Shown: positions 35,851 to 47,871 of the stretch, piece by piece | Layout of the letters: the number at the start of each line of letters is the position of its first letter | How positions within the stretch are numbered: position 1 is the first letter of the stretch | Assembly: GCA_019009955.1 (NCBI GenBank) | Contig: CM032233.1 | Location: forward strand, 111,681,001-111,745,000 | DNA from: Riptortus pedestris | Lineage: Eukaryota; Arthropoda; Insecta; Hemiptera; Alydidae | Length of the DNA: 64,000 nt | Direction of reading: 5' to 3' | Notes under the pieces: model-generated | Seen by the model: only the letters and a program-made list of their open reading frames with translations | Told to the model about the DNA's origin: nothing | Databases searched by the model: none | Translations under genes and position numbers: made by a program

Positions 35851-37835
35851 ATGAAAGACCACAAATTCCTCAATAATATCATTGTAATAGTGATATTAAT
35901 CAGTGATAAATGCAAAATCCTCTTATTTCATAAAATATGTAATGTTTATTTTTATCTCAAAGGAATTTATGCATAAAAAAAAGAGAGAATTGTCAACCAT
36001 TCTCAAAGTAGTTCAAATATGATTGTATCTGCCTTCTTACTTTCTATATCTCAATTCATGTGACCGCAGATGTTTAACTACTTATAAAAATGAATCAATG
36101 AATAAAGAGATATTTTTATGAATAAATTGATATTAAAACAATGTTTCAGTTCACATTTAGAAAAAATAAAAAAACACAACATAGAAACATGTAATATAAA
36201 ACATAGCCTTATTTGGTTGCAAAATAATAAAAATAAATACTTAATTAGCAATCGTAATAAAATGAATACACCTCAAAATAAACTCTTTAGCCCAGAGAAT
36301 CAATTCATATACTTATTTCAGTTGGAAGATAGGTGGTTTATCACAAACATATTCTGTTGACTATACATCTGTGTAAAGCTTCCTTGAAAAGTTTTCAAAT
36401 TACCATGTATAGTCTCCCTCTATATCTTAATGATAATACTACATCCACTACCATCTCCAAGCCTGACATCTTAAGTATACAGTTCAGGACTATGAATTTT
36501 TTATTGATAGGTTCTATCATTTTATGCTGGTTTATAATACAAGGAAGATAAAAGGTAAGCCTTCACTCTTGAATTTATTGGGAAACTCTAGCACAAACAG
36601 ATCTGCTGTAAATGCAAGTAAAAGACGGATAAATTGAAATGAAGTGGAAAACCTCAATAAAATATGAAAGTGTACTAGCTAAATCCACATTGTCCCATTT
36701 GTGAGAATATGTCTCCACTTTAGTGTCTGGAGGAGTACCCTGCTTGAAAGGCAGGTCCAGCAGTCTCTGGGATTGGGAACTGTTTCAAAAGCCTTAATTC
36801 CCAATTAACCTTATTATCACCAAGTGGACGTGTATATATTAAAAAAAGAAAGCCATAATTTTCTTTATTGAATACTATTGTTGTTCTGAAACACCGTTTA
36901 CTAGTTTAACATAAATTTGAGAGTAAATAGAAGATTTGGTACAAAAAAACTATCATTCCCCAATATTTGAAGGGACATCTTCACTTCGAGTGGCTTGAGG
37001 AACACTTACAAAGAGGGTTGACTGCTATTTGTAACAATTCCATCTTCCAAAATAACTCCAAATTTCTCATCTGCTAGTCACTGGTGTGTTAGTGTGACTC
37101 TTTAAATTGATCTCATTCCACTCTTAATGGATTCTTTCTTCAAACTCAGGTGGACTATTGTATACTGAAATCTCTAAATCTAGTTCATCAGGAACATAAG
37201 AATTTTTGTTGTCTACCTCCAAATCTGAATCCTCCGAAGGGAGGAGAGAAAGCTGTAAAAATGTCTCGGTTTGCGCAGGTAAGTTCCATAAAACCCGGTA
37301 AGCCATTTTTTATCTGAAAGGAGGAATACAGAGCCTCCCAAGACGTTTTTATAAAATAAAATATATGCTTTTATATATAATACGCTCTAATAAGAGAGAA
37401 GGGCATATCATCTGACAGGTGGGTACAATATGGATGTCTATAGGAGCACCTGTCTGAGCGGCAGATACATTACACACTTCTATAGGAATACCCCTCTGAG
37501 GCTAGGTACCTTTTAGAAAATCATAAATACCTACTGGTAGAGGGAGTGTCCTGACTTTTAGATTTTCACTCCTTGGCCGGAAGGGGGTGACTAGAGCACA
37601 TATGGCTAGATAAAATTCTTTTAAAACTTTTCCACCTCTGATGATCACTCGATCGACTATGTACCAGCCTCTCAGACGGTGTCCCCACTAACGGATTAAG
37701 ACAGTATTTAGAAATAACACAGGAGAGGTAATGATTCCTAATCCTAATCACCTAAAGATGATTGCTTGATGAAGGGTACCCATATTAGATAATTTCCAAC
37801 CTTGAAAATAATAGAGCTCCAATAAGTGAAAGCCA
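35851..37835. other. Intergenic, unassigned
   Basis: Past the TnT 3' end. From about 36670 to 37800 the composition is more balanced, as in decayed repeats. A 60-codon - frame (37124-37306) contains an acidic segment, SEDSDLEVD. I recognise no family with confidence. Confidence 0.35.
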
Positions 37836-38802
37836 GAAAGTCTGTCTGCATAAACTAAGCAGATTTCTCAAGTGCTGGTATAACACTTGTGACCTCATAT
37901 CACCACGTATTCTCTATCCATATGTAAAAATCCAATAAATAGGAGGGAGGGGGGGGGTTACTGAAGCAGAAAACAAGAAAGTAAGAATAACTCGCTTAAT
38001 ACTTGTGTTACCAAAAAATTCATAGGACAACAATTCAAAAATTTTACAAGATTGGTTCTATAACATTTTATGATCCGACTCATAACAAAGATATTTGAAA
38101 TTTTCTAATCACCCCTCTCTAAACCACCACTATTCCAGATCCAATTTCAGCCAATAACAAATACAATCTTTAGTGTTGACTGAAATGGCTAAATATCGAG
38201 TATTGTATAGATCAAATAAACATTTTCGAGTAAAGAACGGAAAACCTTAATTGATGACGTAATCATATGACATATTTGCATGTGTCTCACAAAGTAATAG
38301 TTCAATATTTGGTTTTTAACCTTGAAATGAAATGATTCATGATATAACAGCTTATAGTAAATATGACATGAGTAGGAGTGGGGGTTTACTGAAGGCCGAA
38401 AACTAAAATATGGAAATATCTCGGTTAATATTCAATATAGAGAAAATATGTATAAAACAAAATTTGTAGAACATTACATTTTCAATAAGAATGATTCTAA
38501 ACAATTTTTTGATCCGATGTATAAAAACACCCCTAACCCCCCCTCCCACTGGTCCGATTTTAGCTGTTAACGAACTTGATCTTCATTTTTACATGAAACA
38601 TTTAAATATCGAGTTTGGTAACGATCAGACAAAAATTGCGACCGCTAGAGCATTAACAGACAGACATATGTATAAGTATACAATGTTGAACAGACCTCAT
38701 TTTCATCTTCTGGGTAGGATCAATAGACATTTGAAGAAATTTTTCAAAAATCCCATCATGAGAACAACCTCAATAGCTGTTTTTTCTCAAGGGAAATCTT
38801 GT
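37836..38802 (+). mobile_element. Hairpin/12-bp-IR element, two-block copy (about 967 bp)
   Basis: The left end is decayed (AAGTCTGTCTGCATAAACTA, then AGCAGATTTC) and the right end decayed (CTCAAGGGAAATCTTGTAAA). Inside are two diverged versions of one block: each runs from a CGGTTAAT- or GCTTAATA-like start through a GATCCGA motif, a C-rich run, TTTCAGCC/TTTTAGCTG, a TAAATATCGAGT motif and GATCA. This uninterrupted copy shows the full block order of the family. The TA tract is absent here (CATATGTATAAGTATA instead). Confidence 0.65.
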
Positions 38803-40113
38803 AAAAACAATAGTCATGAAGTAAGTAGGTGCAGACATTTGTGAAGTTATTAGCAGTTATTCTTTTAACCAATGAGTGTCAGTGGTTAGTAACATAGATT
38901 TACACAATTTAAAGTTAGTGGAGTGAGGCTACTTACAGAGAGATTTTTTAGAAATATCATAAAAGATTGTCTCGATTAGCTGAAGATAGGAAAAAATATG
39001 ATGACACTATGTTTACAATTACAGCTATGAACAGCAGTATATTTCTCCATTCTTTGTGATCCCTACTGACAGGATGAACACATACACTTTTGATTTTCTA
39101 TAAATGGTCAAATATTTTAAATTGATTGTGTTTCAGAGACAATTAACTGTCATGTCCAATTTGACCCCTGCAGATCCCATAGTTTTTGGAGAAAAGTGAT
39201 GAAACTTTGTGGGCCTTTGTTATAAATAACGATCTATCTTTTCCAGATATTACTTTGTCTGTAAATGCCTCCAGTTTTTTCCCAATCCACCAACTTTAGA
39301 ATTTCCAATGGCAAGGTATTTTTTCTGACAGATTCTTATAGAAAATCTAATTATAAGATTACTTTACTCTGATGAAATTTTTTAATCAGATACTTCTTTC
39401 AACTGTAAAAAAAATCAAGTTTTCCTAGAGAAATAATCAATTATCTCTCACTTAAAGTATTGCATTGGTAAAGTATTTTATTACATGTTACTGTAAATTA
39501 AATTATGGTTAAAATAAGCCTACGTATTTACGTTAATATTTTTATCAGCGTAGATGATTTGATTTTGTCTTAAAAAGTGTTATTACCATGAAGAATAAAT
39601 TGCTACATGTCCAGTTTATACACTTGGCCCACCTATCCATGGAAAATGGTTAAATATTTTAAAATTTAACTTAAACTTTTGTAGTGAAATGATTGGAATA
39701 AATGGAGAAATAAACAGTTCCAATCAATTATTTCATTCCTTGAAATTTTAAAGAAAAGCATTTTCAAATACAAACGAAATTTATAATTGTAACTCATTCA
39801 ACTTAACATCAGGCCTATATGAACATTTTTGCCAATGAAACTTACCAGTGTGTGTTTTTATTACACTAGAGCTCTGGAGTAACAGGTTAAATAATTATAG
39901 TAATTCGGACTAATAATGTGTATCAGTGTGATACAAACTGTTTCTGTTGATGACTAATATTTTTTTTTTTTTTTCACAAAAAGGAATAAAATAGAAAATA
40001 ACAACATATTTATACAACTTTTATTTTCAATTTCATAATATATCAAGATTATATCACAAGTTATATACAAATTTTATTAGGCACTATAACAAATTTACAA
40101 AAACTTCTTTTTT

Positions 40114-40172
<59 letters not shown>

Positions 40173-41280
40173 GAACATCATTCAACAGTTTCAGACAGTA
40201 GTTTGTAATAAATTTGTATTATTCATGGAATATTGATGTGTTCTGATGCATATACCATGACATTTTTTTTTCTTAATGTTTTAATTAATTTTACTGAATA
40301 TATTTTAAAATTTAATAAGACCCAATCATGTCTCTAGCTAGTGACTTAATAGTGAGTTCTTATTTGTTATTTTTGACTTAATATAAGAGCACAAAATATT
40401 AAGAAACAATTCCTAAGACCTAAATGAAACACTTTTGATTCTCATAAAATAAAATATACCCACATTCTTTGATACTCATAATAATTATTACTGATGAGAC
40501 TGCAGTAAATAAGGGAATAATTATAAAGGAGAAATATAAGTTTATGGAAAAAAAAAATGTTAAAGTTGGCAAAAACAGTATTTAGAAATAGATAAATTAC
40601 CTTCCTAATAAAAAAAAAAATGTATTGATTTAGTTAATAAGGGATGGTATAACGATGCTAATAAAGCTTTAAAATAATTATGAAAACAAAAGGAATATAC
40701 ATTCTGAATTCTAGATGTTATCATACAATTCATGATTAAAGGTCGAATAAATATTCACTGATTTCACTGCAATATTTTATTGGAAAATTTAAAATTCAGA
40801 GGAAACATATTCAACCATTAGAAGGTTTAAGAATTTAAATAATTTTTATTAACTAGCAAATATGGTGCTTCTACTTTCATTTTTTTTCTTTTAGAATAGT
40901 ATCAAAATATGACAAAATTCAAAGCAATTAATTATCTATAAGTTTTTTTATTATGTAAATTGGCTCTTAAAATATCTCCCTTTCTATTAAAATAGTAAAT
41001 TGATATATTTTATTTGTTCGTAAGCTTCAATTTTCACCTTCACTTTTACCTCTTGGCAACCCCTCCCTCTTGTGATGACATGAATGACTACATGATCCAA
41101 TGCAAACCTAGGACCGACATTAACACCCCCCCCCCCCACCATTAGTCTACATTCTTTTGTTTACTTCTCATCCAGGTAATCTGTATAGTATTTTACCAAT
41201 TTTCAGATTTTGATTTATAGATCGTAAAAAACCATACTATATAAATGAAAATATTTAAACCATTATATGAAGGTAACATA
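38803..41280. other. AT-rich intergenic sequence
   Basis: No gene or transposon terminus is recognised. A (TA)n microsatellite lies at 40119-40170. Confidence 0.45.
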
Positions 41281-41289
41281 ACAGGCTTT

Positions 41290-42379
41290 GGGATCCCTGA
41301 CTTCTTTGTATAGCATACAGGGGGTTGTCAATAGCAGTCTCTACAGCCAAAAACAATAACACTTTTCTGTAGGAGTTTTTTGATTTGCATAAAAATGGAT
41401 AAGAAGAAATTTAGTGGCCAGTTATATCAATTCGACCCATATACTCATTATATTTAGTAATTGATAGAGGCTTTAGCAAGGTTTTTTCTAACCCCTTTTT
41501 GTTTCCATAAAAGTTAGAGAAGAAGGCTACTTCTCTTTTCTCTTTCCAGACAATGACACCTTCTTAACACGTTGAGTGCTAAGTTGCCTGCCAGTGGGCA
41601 AATAGTACTTTCCCCCCAGGCACATTGCCCGCCGGCGAGCAACCTTCCTACGCACTTTTACTCATCTTGGAGCCCTTTTACTAGCCCCCACCACTTAGCT
41701 TCTACTTCGTTTCTTCATGGAATTCATTACAGAGTTGCGCCTTGAGCTTACAATTTTTTCAATACAAAAAAGTTCATGTTTTGGATTTCTTAGATTTCAC
41801 GTAAGTATTTTAAATTAATTCACTTTAAATTTTTTTTCTCGGAAAATAATAGCAAGATTTTTATTTTTTCTATTTTTCCGATAAATAAAATCTCTCAATG
41901 AAATAAAATATGAAGAAAACAAAAACATTTTTTTTTGCGCCATTAGCATGAAATTTGAATTTGGGGTCCCGCTCACAACGTGTTAAAAGCTCTCAATCCC
42001 AGTTTTCTATTTTTAGAATTTTTTCTTTGCATGTTTCTTCAATTTTGTAGGTATCACTTCTCTATTTAACTGAATTGTTCTAATCAAGCCACAATTATAT
42101 TTCTGGAGTTCTTTGGCTACTCCTACTTTTGTACAGTACCGATCCGTAAAAAAATGATAACCATTTATCTAGTGGTTTGCAACACAGCCTGAGCAAGAGA
42201 TACCACAACCCTATTGACAAAACATGACTAGGAGGATTAGAGAAAGGACATGTCCAGCAAAGGACCTATAGTGTTAAATATGTTTGCGAGGACCAGTAGG
42301 ATCGGCAATGGATAAATCGAAGAGTTTCAATGAAAAACCTGTTTATGCCGGTCCCAGTTCGGCATAGGACTGCAAAGGG
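41290..42379 (-). pseudogene. Decayed piggyBac transposase, C-terminal half
   Basis: On the - strand, 42164-42121 reads GYHFFTDRYCTKVG, matching the second catalytic Asp segment of piggyBac transposases. After the MITE insertion, WKEKREVAFFSNFYGN reads at about 41550-41503, and TKYNEYMGRID at about 41460-41431 matches the third catalytic Asp segment. Frameshifts and stops separate these pieces, and the N-terminal half is missing. The right boundary is CAAAGGG-TTAA at 42373-42383 (in reverse, TTAA then CCCTTTGCAGTCC), a piggyBac-type terminus. The left end was not found. It is a different lineage from the copy at 48.6 kb. Confidence 0.75.
41568..41982. mobile_element. piggyBac-type MITE (415 bp) inside piggyBac pseudogene
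   Basis: TTAA occurs on both sides (41564-41567 and 41983-41986). The termini CACGTTGAG and CTCACAACGTG share an inverted CACGTTG. Near the left end are GC-rich imperfect repeats (TTGCCTGCCAGTGGGCAA and GCCCGCCGGCGAGC). There is no ORF. It interrupts the transposase reading frame between the second and third catalytic segments. Confidence 0.7.
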
Positions 42380-42383
42380 TTAA

Positions 42384-44384
42384 GCTAAATTTATTATATT
42401 TAATCAACATCATTAATAGAAATAATAAATCTAAATGATTTAGCGAACACAATTATAATATGAATATGATAAAGTTTTGAAGAAAAAAACGTATCAAGTG
42501 AAGATATAATAGCACGAATAGAAAATTGAATGTTTCAAACTAATAACTGAATAATGACTAAAGTCCAATAATACCTGATCATGCCTACCAAATTAAATAT
42601 AACAAGAAACTATTCTCTAATTTTCCATCAAACCTTATATATTTTTACAAAAATAATTTTCATGAATGAAATACTAATTAATCAATTTTTAAACAGAGCA
42701 AAATAAATTAAAAAAACATTATAGCAAGGGAAAATCAAAGTGGTAAACATCTCTAGGGCCATTGTAATTGTAGTTTATTTAGTATTATCTTATGATAACT
42801 AATTTAAAGTGAAAATTCAGTGTGTTTTATCACAGGATTTACTTCTTATGCATACCAATCGATCCCCCAGCCTGATATACTGTACTATCTTGCTTGTTAT
42901 ATTTGGCAAAGCATATGACTAAGTCATTAAATTGTTTAAAAATGTTTTCAATATCTACTTGTAATTTAAATCATAGATCCAAAATATAAGACCTGAAAAT
43001 TAAGATTAGTCAAATAAATACATTTATTAGCAATATAGCAGAAAATAGAAAAAAAAATACATTCAAAATCCTATCAGGCTAAACACAACAAACTATTTAC
43101 TAACCAATTAACAAATAAATTTTTGTTGTGTAAGGTCATTAAGTTGTTGATCATTGTAAAAACCTTAAATTAAAAATCATTTGCCAATAAATTATACAAC
43201 TTTGTGACAGTACCACTCATAAATATATATTATTAATTAATTTCATTTACAGTAAAACAGGTAAAATGTATTATAAAGAAATGAAATCTGTTCTGTGAAG
43301 AAAAATATATTACATCATAATATAAATTTCATTATTAATCATTATCACAATTTAATTTACTGACAATGTAATTCACACACTATATTCTAAACCAACATAT
43401 ACAAGAAAATTTAACATATAATAAAGACTACCAATAAAAATAAAAAAAACATTGTTAGAAAAAGTTCTAAATACTTTATAGAAAGAAAAACAACTATATT
43501 AATATTTTATCTAAACTGTATTAAAAATATAATGCTTATAAAAACTCTACATTTTATTCAGAGAGCAATCAGTAATTTAACTATGTATAATTTTTCCTAT
43601 TTCGAAGACATTCATCCAACCAGTTCATATTAAATCTGCCAGTTACCAAATTCCTTTAAGAATTAAAAAACAACAACTAAATGAGATCGGCATGAAAGAA
43701 AATATAAATACACCAAATATCTTGGTAGTAAAATAAGCATGAGAAAAGACATTGGTCAACAATATATTAATAAAAATTTCATATTGAATAAATCTATTTT
43801 TGCCATCAATTTCCACCATTTTGTTTTTAATGAATGGATTCTGAGATCAGTAGAAAGAAATTTGAATAACAAGAAAACCTGTTAATACATACATGATATC
43901 ATCTGTCCAAAAATATGGATTTACATCTTTTTATATGCCTCCCCTGCCCCCCTCATCATATATATCTCTTCTAAGATTTTTACAGATGTTAGAAACTTAT
44001 TTCTCAACTTTTTTTTTCTGACAAGTAAATCTTGAAGACCAAAAGATGCACTGCCTATCTGAGAGGAAAATACAGTAATATCATCTTCAAAAACCATAGG
44101 GTATGGCATAGTTATAAAAATGGTAAACTATTTTCAAAGAGCTCTGGAAAAATAGCTTTAAGTGTTGTGAGAACAGGCTTTCACTGCATATGCTGTAAGC
44201 TGTTCTATTTGAATAATGCAGTACAGTTCATAAATACCATTTATAATAAACACACAGCTTATGGCACAAACTGATGTTGAAAAGTTTACTTTCAAAACAA
44301 GATCAGAAATGGATAGTTGACATTTTTGCAACACAAGATTGAAACTTCGAATAAGCAGGGCTCAGATTTTCTTTGTTCTACAGA
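42384..44384. other. AT-rich intergenic sequence
   Basis: No exon, RNA gene or transposon terminus is recognised. Confidence 0.4.
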
Positions 44385-44815
44385 TATTTCTCAAATTTAA
44401 TAGCCTCTCCAGGAAGGCAAAGGTATACATTTATAATGTGGTCATCAGACCAACAGTGAAGTATGTCTGTAAAACATGGAATCTTTTGACAAAAACAAGA
44501 GAGCCCTCCTAGAAAAAAATTTAATGTTCTTAAGGAGGTATTTAGATGGATTAACGAGGAACACAGATAGAGGATCAGAAACAATGCTGAACGAATGAAT
44601 TATTTTGGCAAAACAGATATTATCTATGCCATTAAAAAGGCCAATCTCCAGCGACCGGGAACGTTTGGACCAATCAGACTCCAAAAAAATGTGTGATACA
44701 CCATACAGTGAAAAAAGGAGAGGCAGGACCACTTATACGGAGACGGACTTACAGAAGCTCTGGATCTGACATTGGAGGACCTAGCTGCTGACTGCGGTTG
44801 AATGGTAAATGTCAT
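44385..44815 (+). pseudogene. Decayed LINE polymerase C-terminal fragment
   Basis: With frame breaks, the + strand reads YIYNVVIRPTVKYVCKTW near 44420-44475, matching the segment after the reverse transcriptase of many LINE polymerases. Downstream are traces such as ERMNYFGKTDIIYAIKKANL and RQDHLYGDGL. Several stops and frameshifts are present. The exact clade cannot be told. Confidence 0.5.
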
Positions 44816-44947
44816 CTACATCTCATAATGCTTTTGCTGAATTGTGATCACCATTATGGTCACCTTGGCATTTGCAGGTTTACTTCTTTTGTTAAAACCT
44901 AAAATAAATAGAAAAAACATAATTCCAATTATTGATTAAAAACATAT

Positions 44948-45430
44948 TGTTGCATGAAAGATTGGCAGAGAGAGCCGTGTGTTTGATCTAATTAGAACCA
45001 ATTTAAGTAGGGCCACCGGCAGAATCTAATTAGGGCTTCCAGGAACTTCTGGATCTTTCCTGTGCCTAGCCCCTTCTACAGGCGTAAATAAGAGACCCTG
45101 CGAGTACCTCAGTTCAGTTGACGCTCAACGGTCTTCGAGGGATGTTCAGCGCTACAGTGCGACTTAGTGCAGTGCGGTAAAGTGTTGTGCCGTGTCTGTA
45201 AGCAACAGTTTAGTGCCGTGTTTAAGACAGTGCAGTGCCGCGAAGTAAAGGACAGTGACCGTGAGTGAATTATTGGACTGTGTAACCTGAAGAACAGTGA
45301 CACTATCAGTGTAATTCTGTGAGTAGTAATAATTAACCAAGAGTACTGTGCATTGTGAAATAAATTGTGCAGTGATAAACTGTGAAACTTCTGTGTTTAA
45401 TTTTGCAATCCAAAAGAACTCTTTTTAACA
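44948..45430 (+). mobile_element. Possible solo LTR
   Basis: The interval is GC-richer than its flanks, starts TGTTGC and ends TTAACA. It contains a possible core promoter (AAATAAGAGA then TCAGTTCAGT about 23 bases on, near 45085-45118) and AATAAA at 45359-45364. No clear target duplication is seen. The nearby Ty3/gypsy remnant lies on the opposite strand, so the two need not belong together. Confidence 0.35.
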
Positions 45431-45619
45431 ACGTTTATTACTGGTTTTGTAATAAAACATAACAATATTCTAAAGAAAATAATAATAAAAAACATAATAT
45501 CTTAGACATCTAATATAAAGTTGCCCTGGGCGAGTAAAATAGCCCTTCTTTACAGTAGTTGCCATATTCCATTGGCTGTCAAATTTTAAATCTAATTTAA
45601 ATACTAATTCAGGTATGGT

Positions 45620-46870
45620 TTGTCATTGGCCTGAGCTTCAGCTATCACCTCTAAGTCATTGGGACTGGAACCCTCTCCAATCGCTGGAACCAGAGGAACA
45701 TGCGAGAGAACTCAAAATGGCCTCTTCAACAATGGGGCTTGATATTAAGCTTTATTGAGGTCGAGCTTGGTGAAGACCTTCCTATAAAGACTAATATAGA
45801 AGTCTGCTACATTTGGGACTGCGTAGTGGTCAAGGGCAGTTTTCTCATTGAGTCTCCGGTAATCTCCACAGGACCTTATCACCCCATCCTTCTTTTGCAT
45901 AATGTGCATGAGCTCTTCGAAGGGCAACAGATGTCTTCCTCCATCATCCACTCAAACTCCTTCTTGGTAGCCACATAAAACTTGGTACGAGCCTCCTCGC
46001 CTTTGCCGTCACCATTGTCTCACAAACCCCGATATGATGTACAACAGAATGGGTGGGCTTCTTGGTGTAGACTGATGGCCGAGTGATGCTGACATACCTC
46101 TGAAGACTGGCCATGTACCATTTGCCTCGGGGAAATGAGTAAATGGCTGGTGCAGGGACATCAGCTGGTTACCCCAGGTTGTGAGGCCAACAACCCGATG
46201 CACAAGTTAGCAGCTGACCAGGTCCACCATAAACTCATAATGGTAAAGTAGATCTGCTCCTATAATTTGCTGTCCAATGTCGGCTAAGATGAACCGCCAG
46301 TTCAGACTTCCCTTGTAGGCCCAAGTCTAGCATGACGAGCTGGTCTCCAAAGATCGAGATGGGTTTTTAGTTAGCAATCAATAGGAGGAAGCCTCCAGCC
46401 ACAACTAGCTTTGTAGTCTTCACGGGGATGGCAGCCACTGCACCAATGTCGACCAGGTATTGGAGTCTGGATCTACGATCGGTGGAAAATAGGTGGTAGG
46501 GGAGGGGTCTTAGAAATGCCTAGTTTCCCTGTGACTTAGGCAGATTGGTTGACTTCCAATGTGAGGGTGCTTTGCATTTGGTGGCACGGAGACCAAATCG
46601 GTCATGATAGAAGCAAAAGTGCGTATTTTGACTTTTGTTTCAGCTGCTACTTTGGCACCTGTTCTCCTTTGGAGTCGCTCTTCTCCTGTTCCTGGTCTCA
46701 AAAGCAATGCTTCGCTGCGTAAGTTTGTCTAAGGCTGTTAGGATTCTGTCCTCCTGATCGGCATCCCTGCTAGTCCTCACAGATAGCATGTCGTAGGCCC
46801 TTGCATTTTCAAACTAAATCATGATCGACACCCTTGATTGGGTTGATTGAAAAGGGTAACCTTCTGCTAC
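45620..46870 (-). pseudogene. Decayed Ty3/gypsy gag-protease-RT fragment
   Basis: On the - strand, in order: gag C-terminal traces (about 46870-46510); a protease-like YLVDIGAVAAIP near 46470, where the usual DTG triad is DIG; a PR-RT linker IIGADLLYHYEF near 46260; then RT N-terminal motifs QKKDGVIRSCGDYRRLN (about 45900-45850) and FTKLDLNKA ending at 45745. Stops and frameshifts interrupt every part, and the rest of pol is missing. It is inactive. Confidence 0.75.
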
Positions 46871-47429
46871 CAAAAGTATACAGGCTGTTTGGTGATGAGC
46901 ATCTTCTGTGTTGAGAAGTTTAAAGGCTCATTTCACTAAAGCCTATAGCCTTTTACATGTTTCGCAAGTAAGGCTACACACTTGAATATTGTGTCTATCC
47001 TACTGCTAGATACCTTTTTGGGAACATTTTGCCATATTGTATTTTAAAGAGGATCACTACAGGAAATGAAAAATGATAATGGAACAGTTCGTTGCCACAA
47101 ACAAAATGAGATAAGACCATTGCTTAAACCTGATTAAGTCCAACACTGGCTAAGAGTTCAAGGGATTACAGTGATTTATCCCCCAGTTTCAGTAAATGCT
47201 CATATAGCAACTATTTGGGAATAAAACCATATCTACCAAAAACAGTTGCCCCCCCCCCCCGTTAGAAGCTCAGATACTGACATTTGAAAAGTTATTTACT
47301 CTCCTAGTTTAATTTATAGGAAACATTATTTTTATTATTATCTGTTCCTTCCCCCTTCCCCCAAAAAGGATTTTCTCAATGCAGATTTTCTGAATTGTCA
47401 TTATTAGTGTAACAAATTGGTTAAAATTG

Positions 47430-47761
47430 TTTTTTTTTTTTTTATTTATTTATTTATTTTTTTTTTTACTTATTTCTATCACAAAGTACCATTTCAGCAG
47501 AACTACACTTTACTTATAAGAACATGTTCTATGCCTTAACAAATTAAAAAAAAAATAATTAAATTAACTCTTCAAAATACTGGATTTTTAAACACAGAGA
47601 TTTAATTCTATCCAAGATACGTGTTTTAAAATATTGTTAGCTTTAGTAATTTGAACTAATAATTTCATACCTATTTGTGAAATTCCACTCCCTGGAAGTA
47701 AACTGGAAAATCAATTTTTTCCTCATGCAATGCTTTCAGAAATAATCTAAACCCATCAGCA
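47430..47761 (-). other. WDR45-like 3' UTR with candidate poly(A) signals
   Basis: Downstream (to the left) of the - strand stop codon. TTTATT repeats at about 47450-47460 give overlapping AATAAA hexamers on the - strand. The end of the transcript is inferred. Confidence 0.4.
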
Positions 47762-47871
47762 TCAAAACTCATCATCTTCATATATATCCAGATACACATC
47801 ATATGATTCACGATTACAGTTACCATCAGAATTGAATACATATTTGTGAAATGTCCCATCAACACATACAG
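47762..47871 (-). CDS. WDR45: WDR45-like terminal exon
   Basis: The acceptor ATTTTAG on the - strand precedes 47871. The exon begins with two bases completing an Ala codon and ends TGA at 47764-47762 after EDDEF. It codes the last 36 residues. Confidence 0.9.
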
